The translations under genes and the position numbers were made by a program. The notes under the pieces are model-generated. The model searched no databases and was not told where the DNA came from. It was given only the letters and a program-made list of their open reading frames with translations. A stretch of DNA of 14,282 nucleotides, taken from Phycisphaeraceae bacterium. Its GTDB lineage: Bacteria > Planctomycetota > Phycisphaerae > Phycisphaerales > Phycisphaeraceae. Shown piece after piece: positions 1-7,404 of the stretch. Every line of letters starts with the position of its first letter. The first letter of the stretch is position 1. The stretch is from assembly GCA_020850375.1 (NCBI GenBank), contig JADZET010000030.1, positions 1 through 14,282 of the forward strand, read 5' to 3'.

Positions 1-386
1 ACGACGCCGCCAAGGCCGCCAAGAAGGACGCCCTGGTCATCACCCACACCTTCAGCCCGCAGTTCGACGACATCGTGGACATGCTCCGCCTGCAGGACAT
101 CTACACCGACCGGGCGGACATCGTCCCACAGATGCACCACCGGGCGAAGCTGGCCAACGCCGTCTGCCCCGGCGCTCCGATCCACACCGACCAGCACCCG
201 ATGCCCAGCCTCTACGCCTGGCGGAAGTTCGCCGAGTTCCAGCCGACGATCGGCAACCCCTGTCTCTACTACGTCACCGGCATCGAGACGACGCACGAGC
301 CGTTCGAGGCCAGCGATTTCGAGATGCTGCGAAGGACGTGGGGGGAGTATCACAAGAAGCTCGACACGGAGTATCCGCGGAAGTAA
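1..386 (+). CDS. Unrecognised protein, C-terminal part only
   Basis: This reading frame is open from the left edge (first full codon at position 3) to a TAA at 384-386, so about 127 C-terminal residues are visible and the start lies outside the window. I do not recognise the family. The tail is soluble and mixed alpha/beta in character, rich in His, Tyr and Pro, with a conserved-looking stretch HTDQHPMPSLYAWRKF and a charged end YHKKLDTEYPRK. There is no membrane segment and no low-complexity tail. GC-ending codons dominate, as in the neighbouring genes, which supports a real gene. The GTG at 75 is an internal valine, not a start. An enzyme domain is plausible, but no function can be assigned from this fragment. 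Confidence 0.7.
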   Translation, partial: DAAKAAKKDALVITHTFSPQFDDIVDMLRLQDIYTDRADIVPQMHHRAKLANAVCPGAPIHTDQHPMPSLYAWRKFAEFQPTIGNPCLYYVTGIETTHEPFEASDFEMLRRTWGEYHKKLDTEYPRK

Positions 387-393
387 CCAGCAG

Positions 394-415
394 CCATCCG
401 GTCATCTCTGGATGG
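394..415 (+). terminator. Weak hairpin after the first gene
   Basis: CCATCC (394-399) pairs with GGATGG (410-415) across a 10-base loop, starting 8 bases after the stop of the upstream gene. No T-tract follows, so it is at most a weak or factor-dependent terminator, or an mRNA 3'-end stem. Confidence 0.25.
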
Positions 416-484
416 ATCGCCGTGGTGTCGTGGCGCGTTGTACGATGATTGCTGACTCTCACGTTTGGGAGAACAGGGGCAGTC

Positions 485-1027
485 ATGGATCAGCCCATGG
501 ACACCGTCACGGCGGCCGGACGTTCCTACCAGGTGTGGCAGGCGCGAGCAGAAGATCTGCAGACGGCCATCGACGTCTTGGAAGAGGCGGCGCAATGGTT
601 GACCGATCGCGGCATCGGACAATGGCCACTGGGCTCTCAGCGATCTCAGGAGAAGTACCTTAGGCATTGCATCGATGACGAGGAGTTCTTCCTCATTCAC
701 GACGGGGAGGTGATCGCAGGCACCGTTATCGTCAAGCACGAGCTTCCCCAATACTGGCCGCAGGGCATGAGTGACGGCGGATACGTGAGCAAGCTGGCGA
801 TCCGCCGGCGTTACGCGGGTCAGCGACTGGGTGCGGCCATGTTGGCTTGGGCCGAGAAGCAACTGGCGAAGGATGGTTGGGCCATCGCAAGGCTTGACTG
901 CTGGGCGGACAATCCAGCCCTGTGCCAATACTATCGGGACGCAGGCTACAGGGATGTCGGGCAGGTAGTGGCAGGGCGATGGCGCGTGGCCTTGTTTGAA
1001 ATACCATTGCCTTCCGCTCAGGTGTGA
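485..1027 (+). CDS. GNAT family N-acetyltransferase
   Basis: This is a 180-residue protein predicted to transfer an acyl group from acyl-CoA to an amine; the acceptor is unknown. GNAT motif A is clear at residues 100-122 (YVSKLAIRRRYAGQRLGAAM), with the pyrophosphate-binding Q113-x-x-G116-x-A118 pattern. Motif B follows at 143-159 (NPALCQYYRDAGYRDVG), the usual C-terminal signature of small-molecule and antibiotic-type acetyltransferases. The ATG at 485 is chosen because AGGGG lies 5 bases upstream. An in-frame TTG at 449 and an ATG at 497 are alternatives. A TACGAT hexamer at 441-446 could be a -10 box, but I see no good -35. The gene stands alone and ends 3 bases from the convergent addA stop. 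It uses more A/T-ending codons (gaa, caa, ttg, tct, cga) than its neighbours, a possible sign of transfer. Confidence 0.9.
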   Translation: MDQPMDTVTAAGRSYQVWQARAEDLQTAIDVLEEAAQWLTDRGIGQWPLGSQRSQEKYLRHCIDDEEFFLIHDGEVIAGTVIVKHELPQYWPQGMSDGGYVSKLAIRRRYAGQRLGAAMLAWAEKQLAKDGWAIARLDCWADNPALCQYYRDAGYRDVGQVVAGRWRVALFEIPLPSAQV

Positions 1028-1030
1028 CGG

Positions 1031-4000
1031 CTACGCGTCGTGTACAGCCTGTTCGGTCGGTCCGTCCAGGAACAGCAGCCGCGCCGTGATCGCAGACGCC
1101 GGCAGCTTCAGCATCGTCGCCAAGGCGTCGCGGTAGGAGAGCATCTGCGGGCGATAGATCTCGACGAGTCGGAGGATTGATGCCGTGCCGTCAGGCAGGC
1201 GATCGGTCTTGTAGTCCCACAGCTCGGCTGAGATGGGTGCCCCGTCACAACGTTGGACGACCACGCGGTCGAAGACGCCCGTGACGAGCGTGCCTTGCAG
1301 GCGGATGGCGAAGCGGCGCTCGCACCAAAGATCGACAGGCTGGAGATTCGGCGGGCGCGTCAGGATCTTTCGCAGCCCCGGTGTGCGGAGCTTGCGGCGG
1401 AGTTCGGCCGCGAGGGTGGGCCAATCCTCCCCGGCGGGCTGTGGGCCGAACTCGCGGACGGCGGCGGCGAGCCATTGGGCGTCTGTCGGCAGCGGGGTGA
1501 CTTTGTCCAGCCATTCGATCGTGCTCAGCCACAGGTGCCAGAGTCGGCCGCGCTGCAGGCCCTGCCGGCGGGTTGAGTTCTCCGTCGCGGGCGAGTCGTC
1601 TCGCGGGGCCACGGCGAGCAGATCCGCCGCCGGGATGGCGCCACGCTTTTCCAGCGATGACGGGCTGATGCGCGCCCAGGCGCGGCGATCGAGCAGGCCG
1701 GCCTGCTCGCGAGATGGCGCCATGGGCAGCGTCAGCGCCACGCCCAGCGTGCTGCCGGTCTGGGAGGATTCATCCGCGGGTGACGGCGACTTGCGATCAA
1801 GATTCTTCGCCCAGTCGGGATTGCCGTGGGCGAAGAGCGTGTGGCCGGTTTCGTCGGTGATCGCGTCGGCGGCGGGCTCGTCATTTTGTCGCAGGCCCTC
1901 GACGAGGATGTTGGCCAGGCAAAGTTGGCGGCCGTGGAGGCCCTTTTGTGTGCGTTCGCGTGGCTTCACGAACATGTGCAGGGCGTGGCGGGCCCGCGTC
2001 ATGGCCACGTACAGCGTGCAGAGCTCGTCGTGGAGCTGGCGACGTTCCTCTTGCTGGTGAGCCGCTTCGAGCTCCGGGCAGAGCTTGCGGACGTCCTTGT
2101 TGGCGCCGGCGTAGATGGCGGTCGGCGGTTCGGTCGGGTCGGGCCGAACGGCGTAGAAGGCCGGCGATCTCGGGAAAAGTCGGCCGTCCAACTCGGGCAG
2201 GACCACGACGTCGAACTCCAGCCCCTTGGCTGCGTGGATGGTCATGACCCGGACACGGGCCGGCGACGGCTCCTCGACTTTGGTGGCGCGCACGATCTCG
2301 AGGAAATCCCCCGGGCGCAGCGTGGCCCGCGGGCCGTGTCGGTCGGCCAGGGCGCAGAGCTGGCTGAGCCGGGCCCGGCCGCGTGCGTCGGCGTAAGGGA
2401 TCAGCGTCCTGGCCCAGCGGCCGACGACGCGCCCGTAGCCCTCCTCGAGCAGTTCACGCCGGATGCGTCGGGCGGCGACTTCGGCCTGGAGTTCGTTGTC
2501 ATCCTCCAACCCGACGACCGGGCCTAGCGGCGAGACGCGGACGTGGTAGGCCGCGGCGGTGTCGCCCGGATGGTCGGCCAGGCGCAGGGCGGCGAGGATG
2601 AGGTTCACCCCCGCGTCGTCGAGCAACGTCGAACCGCCCTCGCCGCTGACGGGCAGACCCTCCTGGCGGAGCAGATGGATCAGCGTTCCCGCGTCGTTGT
2701 TCTTGCGCAGCAGGACGCCGAAGCCGGCCGTCGGCGCCTGGCGGGCGAGATCGGCGATCCGTCGGGCCATCCAGCGGAGGTAGCCATGATCGCCCGGCGC
2801 ATCGTCACCTTCATCGTCCGTCTCGGCGTCGTTCGCCGGAGCGTCAGCATCCGCTGGGGTGATCGCGCTTCCGGGGGCGATGCACAATTCAGCGAAGCCG
2901 GGCCGGTCGCGATGGGCCGGCTCGTGTTGCTCGAAGCCCTCGATCCATGTCTCGGCCGCGCCGGTATGCCCGGCCAGGGCGGGGTTGGCCGGCAGATGGA
3001 CAAAGAGCTTGTTGACCGTGTCGAGGATGACCGGCGAGGAGCGGTAGCTGACGTGCAGGTGCTCGATCGCGTCGGCCGGGAGGTGCAGGTCCTCGACCAC
3101 GCGGCTGAAGATCTCGGCGCAGCCGCCCCGCCAGCCGTAGATCGACTGCTTGACGTCGCCGACGCAGAGCAACCGCCGTGAACCATCGCCGTGGGCGGCG
3201 ATCTCCTCGGCCAGCGGGCGCAGGACGCGCCACTGCGACGGGCTGGTGTCCTGGAACTCGTCGAGGAGCAGGTGCTGCACGCGGGCGTCGAGGCGGTAGT
3301 AGAGGTCGTCGAGGCTGAACGGCTGCGCCGTGTCGGTCGTCGGAGGATCCATGGCTTGGCCGAGGAGCCATGTCAGGTCGGAGAACAGCAACAGGCCCTG
3401 CTCATATCGCAGCCGGAGGTAGTGGCGGTCGAAGTGCTCGAGCAGGTCGTGCATCGCGGCGGCGCGGTCGGCCACGCGACCGATCAGTTCAGCCCGAGCG
3501 TGGGCGACCAGGGGCTCATAAACGGCGATGATCTCGGGAGGAATGGGATCGCCGTAGTAGAGGGCGTCCGCCCCGGCCTCGGCGATCTTGGCGGCCAGTC
3601 CCTTGCGTGGGAAGGTCTCCCAGTCTTGCGCGGCGGCCACGTGATAGTCCGACTCAAGCGCCTTGTTCAACCGCTTGGACCAATCCGCTTCACGCAGCCG
3701 TTGCATGGCCAGGACGTGCTCCTGGACCTCGCCAGTCTTGAGCCGACTCGGCGGGGGAGTCAGCGCCTCCCAGGCCGCGGCATCGGGCGCCTCGCGGTAA
3801 AGATCGTAGAGGCTCGACGTGATCCGCTCGATGTCCTGCATGATCGACCGGGAGTGATCGTGGCGGAGCCGTTGGAGCAGCTCGAGCACGGCCGGAAGGT
3901 CGTCGCCGTCACTGAGCACCGCCTCGATGGCCTGGCGGCGGAGCTCTTGGTCCAACGGATCGCCCGGCGAGAGCATGGTCATGCCCGCGGCCAGGCCCAG

Positions 4001-4405
4001 CTCGTGGCGGTAGCACCCGACGACGCGGCTGAGGAAGGCGTCGATAGTGCCGATCGAGAGGCGGTGGAGCTGGCCGCAGAGCTTTTCGAGCAGACGCAGG
4101 CAGCCCTCACGGTCGAGCGGGCGATGCCTGTCGGCGGGCAGGCCTTTGTTGAGGTCCTCGCTGAGCTTCTTTGCTTCCTTGCCAGACGCGTCGAGCGCGA
4201 CGTCGGCGAGCCGGCCCAGGACGCGCTGAAGGATCTCGCCGGCGGCCTTGCGGGTGAACGTCGTGGCCAGGATCGAGCCGGGGTCGGCCCCGTCGTGCAG
4301 CAGGCGCAGGTAGCGCACGGCCAGCAGGTACGTCTTGCCCGAGCCGGCCGAGGCGCGCACGACGCTGTGCGGGACGAAACGAGAAGGTTTGCGAGCGGCC
4401 GTCAT
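1031..4405 (-). CDS. addA: AddA-type UvrD/RecB helicase-nuclease
   Basis: This is a 1124-residue motor and nuclease subunit of an AddAB (RexAB) type enzyme that unwinds and resects double-strand breaks for RecA loading. All superfamily 1 helicase motifs are intact: Walker A ASAGSGKT (18-25, K24), motif Ia TTFTRKAAGEI, GTIDAFL, motif II DEFQDTS (about 382-388), motif III GDVKQSIYGWRGG (from 416), YRSS, motif V TIHAAKGLEFD (from 722) and motif VI LYVAMTRA (from 798). The C-terminal PD-(D/E)XK nuclease has GVFDR (D1046), WDYKT (D1064, K1066) and a following Q-x3-Y (PQMLSYRDAL), so it should be catalytically competent. An acidic stretch (ETDDEGDD) lies between motifs IV and V. The start is fixed by the ATGA overlap with the addB stop and by GGAGGGG just upstream. 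A longer frame to 4492 only overlaps addB. At 1124 residues it is slightly shorter than Bacillus AddA. Confidence 0.95.
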   Translation of the reverse strand: MTAARKPSRFVPHSVVRASAGSGKTYLLAVRYLRLLHDGADPGSILATTFTRKAAGEILQRVLGRLADVALDASGKEAKKLSEDLNKGLPADRHRPLDREGCLRLLEKLCGQLHRLSIGTIDAFLSRVVGCYRHELGLAAGMTMLSPGDPLDQELRRQAIEAVLSDGDDLPAVLELLQRLRHDHSRSIMQDIERITSSLYDLYREAPDAAAWEALTPPPSRLKTGEVQEHVLAMQRLREADWSKRLNKALESDYHVAAAQDWETFPRKGLAAKIAEAGADALYYGDPIPPEIIAVYEPLVAHARAELIGRVADRAAAMHDLLEHFDRHYLRLRYEQGLLLFSDLTWLLGQAMDPPTTDTAQPFSLDDLYYRLDARVQHLLLDEFQDTSPSQWRVLRPLAEEIAAHGDGSRRLLCVGDVKQSIYGWRGGCAEIFSRVVEDLHLPADAIEHLHVSYRSSPVILDTVNKLFVHLPANPALAGHTGAAETWIEGFEQHEPAHRDRPGFAELCIAPGSAITPADADAPANDAETDDEGDDAPGDHGYLRWMARRIADLARQAPTAGFGVLLRKNNDAGTLIHLLRQEGLPVSGEGGSTLLDDAGVNLILAALRLADHPGDTAAAYHVRVSPLGPVVGLEDDNELQAEVAARRIRRELLEEGYGRVVGRWARTLIPYADARGRARLSQLCALADRHGPRATLRPGDFLEIVRATKVEEPSPARVRVMTIHAAKGLEFDVVVLPELDGRLFPRSPAFYAVRPDPTEPPTAIYAGANKDVRKLCPELEAAHQQEERRQLHDELCTLYVAMTRARHALHMFVKPRERTQKGLHGRQLCLANILVEGLRQNDEPAADAITDETGHTLFAHGNPDWAKNLDRKSPSPADESSQTGSTLGVALTLPMAPSREQAGLLDRRAWARISPSSLEKRGAIPAADLLAVAPRDDSPATENSTRRQGLQRGRLWHLWLSTIEWLDKVTPLPTDAQWLAAAVREFGPQPAGEDWPTLAAELRRKLRTPGLRKILTRPPNLQPVDLWCERRFAIRLQGTLVTGVFDRVVVQRCDGAPISAELWDYKTDRLPDGTASILRLVEIYRPQMLSYRDALATMLKLPASAITARLLFLDGPTEQAVHDA

Positions 4406-7344
4406 CGCTTGCCCCTCCGTCGGGCCTCGCCGGCGTGTTGACGCGATCGGGACTCGATGGCCGCCTGACGGTCCAGGCAGTCGTCCATGCACAAACCTTC
4501 AAGCCCGTCCTCGAAATTCACCGATTCAGCCGGCGGCCAGAAGACGCCCCGGAGGATCAGCGACACCACGTCGCGGGCCTTCTGCACCGCCTCGTCCACA
4601 TCTTGAGGCGTCCACTTCGCCAGGCAGACGCCGATCTCGGCGGTCTTTTTAGGCAGGCGCACGTAGCCCAGCGCGATGTTCGTGTCGGCGGGGCTGTGCT
4701 TGGCCAGGTCTCGTCTGGCCATCTCGCGGTAGAGCGGGAGCTGCAGGTCGATCCACTGGCGGTTCTCGCCCTTGCCCTTGCAGTGGTTCTTCTCGGGCGT
4801 ATGGCCCTGTTCGCCGGTCTTGTAGTCCAGGACGCAGCAGCCAAGCTCCGGGTGCACGTCAATGCGGTCGATCTTTCCGTGGATCTCGAAGGACTGACCG
4901 TCGATCTGCCAGGTCAGCGTGTGCTTCCGTTCGATGGCGTCCGGGAGGATCTGCCAGCCCTCGGACGCGCGCGCGGCCTGGCGCTTGGCGAACTCGGCCA
5001 GCCGGTAGCGGAGCCGCTCCTGCTGGATGCGCACGGCCGCGGGGGGGCGTGAGCCGAATTCCTCGAGCACGACCCTGTCGAGCCGGTCGGAGAGGAAGGC
5101 GCTTATGCGGTCCGGCTGCGTCGAGCTGGTGATGCGCTCGTCCAGCCCGAACTGGGCCAGCACGCTGTGGGCGAGGTTGCCGAAGGTCCGGGCGTCGAGC
5201 TCGGCCGGTCCGTCCGTGAAGGGCTTGAGTTTCTGGACGTGCTTGAGGTAGAAGCGGTAGGGGCAGGCCAGATAATCGCGCAGGGCCGTGACGGACAGCG
5301 ACTTGAGGGCCGGATCCTTAGGCATCGGCCACGGCAGCGCCAAGGGGCGATCGTCACGAGGTGCATCAGTCGGCCTGGCCCGCGTGATGGCGGAGGACTT
5401 TGCCGCGGGAATCGACGAATCGTTGGCACGCATTTGGTAGAAGCGATTGACGCGGTGGGCCAGTGTGAGCTGGGTGTCTGCATGCTCCGCTGCCTTGCCG
5501 CACGCCAAGAGCAGTCGGCTAGGGGGCAGGGGTTCATCGTCAAGGCCGACGCGCGCCGAGACGACCCAGGCGTGCGGTCGGCTGTGAGCCAGGGTCGTCA
5601 GGAAGAGCATGTCGCGCGCGTAACGGTGCGCCGCGTCGGTCAGTCCGAGCTGTCGTCGCAGGCTGTCGGGGAGGAAGGCGTCGGCGTGAGAGCGGGCGGG
5701 CAGGTGGCCCTCGTTCACGCCGGTGAGGATCAGAAGCGGCGCGTCGTCGAGCGGCAATTCGAGCCAGCCGCGCATCTCCACCGCGGGCTCGTCGGTGGGA
5801 TCGGCCAGCGTGCGATGGGCCAGCTCGCCGAGCACCACCCGGCAGGCAGTTTCGAGCGTTACGCACTGATCGTCCCGGGTGCGATCCTCGGCCAGCTCCG
5901 AAAGGACCTCGCCCAGGAGCGTCAGGCCCCCGATCGTGACGCGGTCATTCTCGTCCAGGTCGGCGTGATAGAGATCGACCATCCCAGCGATGACGGGCGC
6001 CCACGCGGCAGGCGGGCGGAGCGAAGATGCCTCGTCGTCGAAGGGCAGGCCCTCGGTCACCGCGTCGAAGATGGCCTTGAGTTTCTCTCTGTTTTCCGGC
6101 TTGCCGAGCCAGACGTCCAGGGGCTGGCTGTCGAGGTGGTCCTGGATGTACTGGTCAACAAGGGCCAGCCAGGGTTGCCGATTGAACGGGCCGAGCTTGG
6201 ATGCGACGCGGGCCTCGACGCGCGGGTGGCGCAGCAGGCGGGCGAAGTCGCGCAGTCGTCGGCCGGCGAGGAAGTCGGCCAGGGCCTCGAGCAGCATCAC
6301 CGGCGAGCTCGATCGCGCCGCTCGGCCCGCGGCCGTTCGCACCGCCACGTCCGCGCCGACGATCGCGCCCTCGACCAGCGGCCCGAGGCCCGCGTCGGCC
6401 AGACCCACGGTGATCTTCTCGGCCGTCAGCTCGCCTTTGGCGTCTCGTTCGTGCTCGAACGCGATCAGGCGCAGCACCTCCTGGGCCTGGTCGATCGGGC
6501 GGTCGACGATCCGCCAGCGGTCGTCGGGGATCGGGCTCGGCCGGTTCAGCCACGCCGCAGGGATCAGGCAGCCCAAGTCATCGAAGGCTTGGGTTTCCTC
6601 CTGCGGGGCGTGGATGAGGCTGAAGATCCGTTGCCCGCCCATCTCGGCCGCTCGTTGCAGGAACGGCCGCAGCAGGGGGGGCAGGTCGGGCGTGGCGAGC
6701 AGGACCAGATCGCCGTCGTGTTCCGCGCTGGGTTGATCCGGCTGACGCAGGGCATTAAGGCGTGCCTGATCCCGATCGACCCAGCCGTGCTCGGCCAGGG
6801 CGGCGACGTATTGCCCACGCCACCGGGCCAGGATCGACCAGCGGCGGAAGTGCTGGTCATCAACGAGTCTTTCGCATTTGCGGGCCATCTCGGCCAGCGT
6901 CAGCCCCTCGGCCGCGACGGCCTGACAGGTGCGATCCAGGTCGTGGCCCAGGCTCATCCAGGCTGTGAAATCATCCTCAGCAGGGGCGCGGGCGAGTTGA
7001 GCGAAACCCTCGGCCTCGCGCTGCTCACGCAGCGTGCGCGCCCAGGTCAGCAGACGCGGCAGCTCCGGGGCGATGGGCAGCGGTGGTTGATAGAACGTCT
7101 CGGCAAGCTCCTGCGGCGAGAGGAGTCGCGGCGGATGGCAGAGCCATCGGCTTCGTTCAGACCTGTCGACCAGGTGCTCGATCAGCCGCTTGCCTGCCCG
7201 GGCGGAGGTCGTCAGGACACTGACGTGGCTCAGGTCGCACTCACGCCGCTCGTTGTCGCCGTACTGCTCCCACAGCCATGCCGTCGCCGCGGCCAGCCCA
7301 GGGCTGTCCCAGCCGAGAAAGACGCGTTGGATCTTGCCTTTCAC
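4402..7344 (-). CDS. addB: AddB-type PD-(D/E)XK nuclease, pseudo-helicase subunit
   Basis: This is a protein of about 980 residues, partner of AddA, expected to cleave the other strand and to scan for a Chi-like sequence. The N-terminus (RVFLGWDSPGLAAATAWL) sits where Walker A would be but lacks GKT/S, so it is not an ATPase. A diagnostic AddB segment LLILTGVNEGHLPAR, followed by FLPDSLRRQLGL, is present. The C-terminal nuclease shows GKIDRID (D826), LDYKTG (D840, K842) and DLQLPLY, so all core residues are present. Iron-sulfur-type cysteines are C694 (ACPYRFYL), C952 and C956 (CMDDC), one short of four. The gene overlaps addA by 4 bases and is translationally coupled. The start is uncertain: GTG at 7344 gives a natural N-terminus (VKGKIQRVFLGW) but a poor Shine-Dalgarno, while TTG at 7389 (995 residues) sits 15 bases after the permease stop. 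Residue numbers assume 7344. Confidence 0.9.
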   Translation of the reverse strand: MKGKIQRVFLGWDSPGLAAATAWLWEQYGDNERRECDLSHVSVLTTSARAGKRLIEHLVDRSERSRWLCHPPRLLSPQELAETFYQPPLPIAPELPRLLTWARTLREQREAEGFAQLARAPAEDDFTAWMSLGHDLDRTCQAVAAEGLTLAEMARKCERLVDDQHFRRWSILARWRGQYVAALAEHGWVDRDQARLNALRQPDQPSAEHDGDLVLLATPDLPPLLRPFLQRAAEMGGQRIFSLIHAPQEETQAFDDLGCLIPAAWLNRPSPIPDDRWRIVDRPIDQAQEVLRLIAFEHERDAKGELTAEKITVGLADAGLGPLVEGAIVGADVAVRTAAGRAARSSSPVMLLEALADFLAGRRLRDFARLLRHPRVEARVASKLGPFNRQPWLALVDQYIQDHLDSQPLDVWLGKPENREKLKAIFDAVTEGLPFDDEASSLRPPAAWAPVIAGMVDLYHADLDENDRVTIGGLTLLGEVLSELAEDRTRDDQCVTLETACRVVLGELAHRTLADPTDEPAVEMRGWLELPLDDAPLLILTGVNEGHLPARSHADAFLPDSLRRQLGLTDAAHRYARDMLFLTTLAHSRPHAWVVSARVGLDDEPLPPSRLLLACGKAAEHADTQLTLAHRVNRFYQMRANDSSIPAAKSSAITRARPTDAPRDDRPLALPWPMPKDPALKSLSVTALRDYLACPYRFYLKHVQKLKPFTDGPAELDARTFGNLAHSVLAQFGLDERITSSTQPDRISAFLSDRLDRVVLEEFGSRPPAAVRIQQERLRYRLAEFAKRQAARASEGWQILPDAIERKHTLTWQIDGQSFEIHGKIDRIDVHPELGCCVLDYKTGEQGHTPEKNHCKGKGENRQWIDLQLPLYREMARRDLAKHSPADTNIALGYVRLPKKTAEIGVCLAKWTPQDVDEAVQKARDVVSLILRGVFWPPAESVNFEDGLEGLCMDDCLDRQAAIESRSRQHAGEARRRGKR

Positions 7345-7379
7345 CCCGACCAGATTACTAACAATCGGGGGTGAAGCAA
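7340..7379 (-). promoter_or_regulatory. Possible addB promoter inside an inverted repeat
   Basis: TTCACCCC (7340-7347) and GGGGTGAA (7368-7375) form a perfect 8-base inverted repeat, extended by GA/TC with one bulged base. Read on the minus strand, TTGCTT (7379-7374), a 16-base spacer and TAATCT (7357-7352) resemble a weak sigma-70 promoter, with the -10 in the centre of the dyad. The first expected transcript base would be at or near the GTG at 7344. The element could be an operator, or the stem could act as a weak terminator for the permease gene. Confidence 0.3.
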
Positions 7380-7404
7380 CCGCCCGCAACCCCCTGGCCC
7401 CGGG

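Noticed and set aside
3191..4441. Long plus-strand open frame (416 codons) opposite addA
   Set aside because: Antisense shadow of the helicase motifs in a GC-rich gene; the translation is low-complexity Val/Arg/Gly/Leu without domain motifs.
4406..4492. Upstream extension of addA inside addB
   Set aside because: The ATG at 4405 overlaps the addB stop as ATGA and has a strong Shine-Dalgarno; the extension lacks conserved sequence before the Walker A region.
5167..7374. Plus-strand open frame of 735 codons opposite addB
   Set aside because: The sense strand encodes AddB with nuclease motifs; the antisense product has no recognisable domain and arises from high third-position GC.
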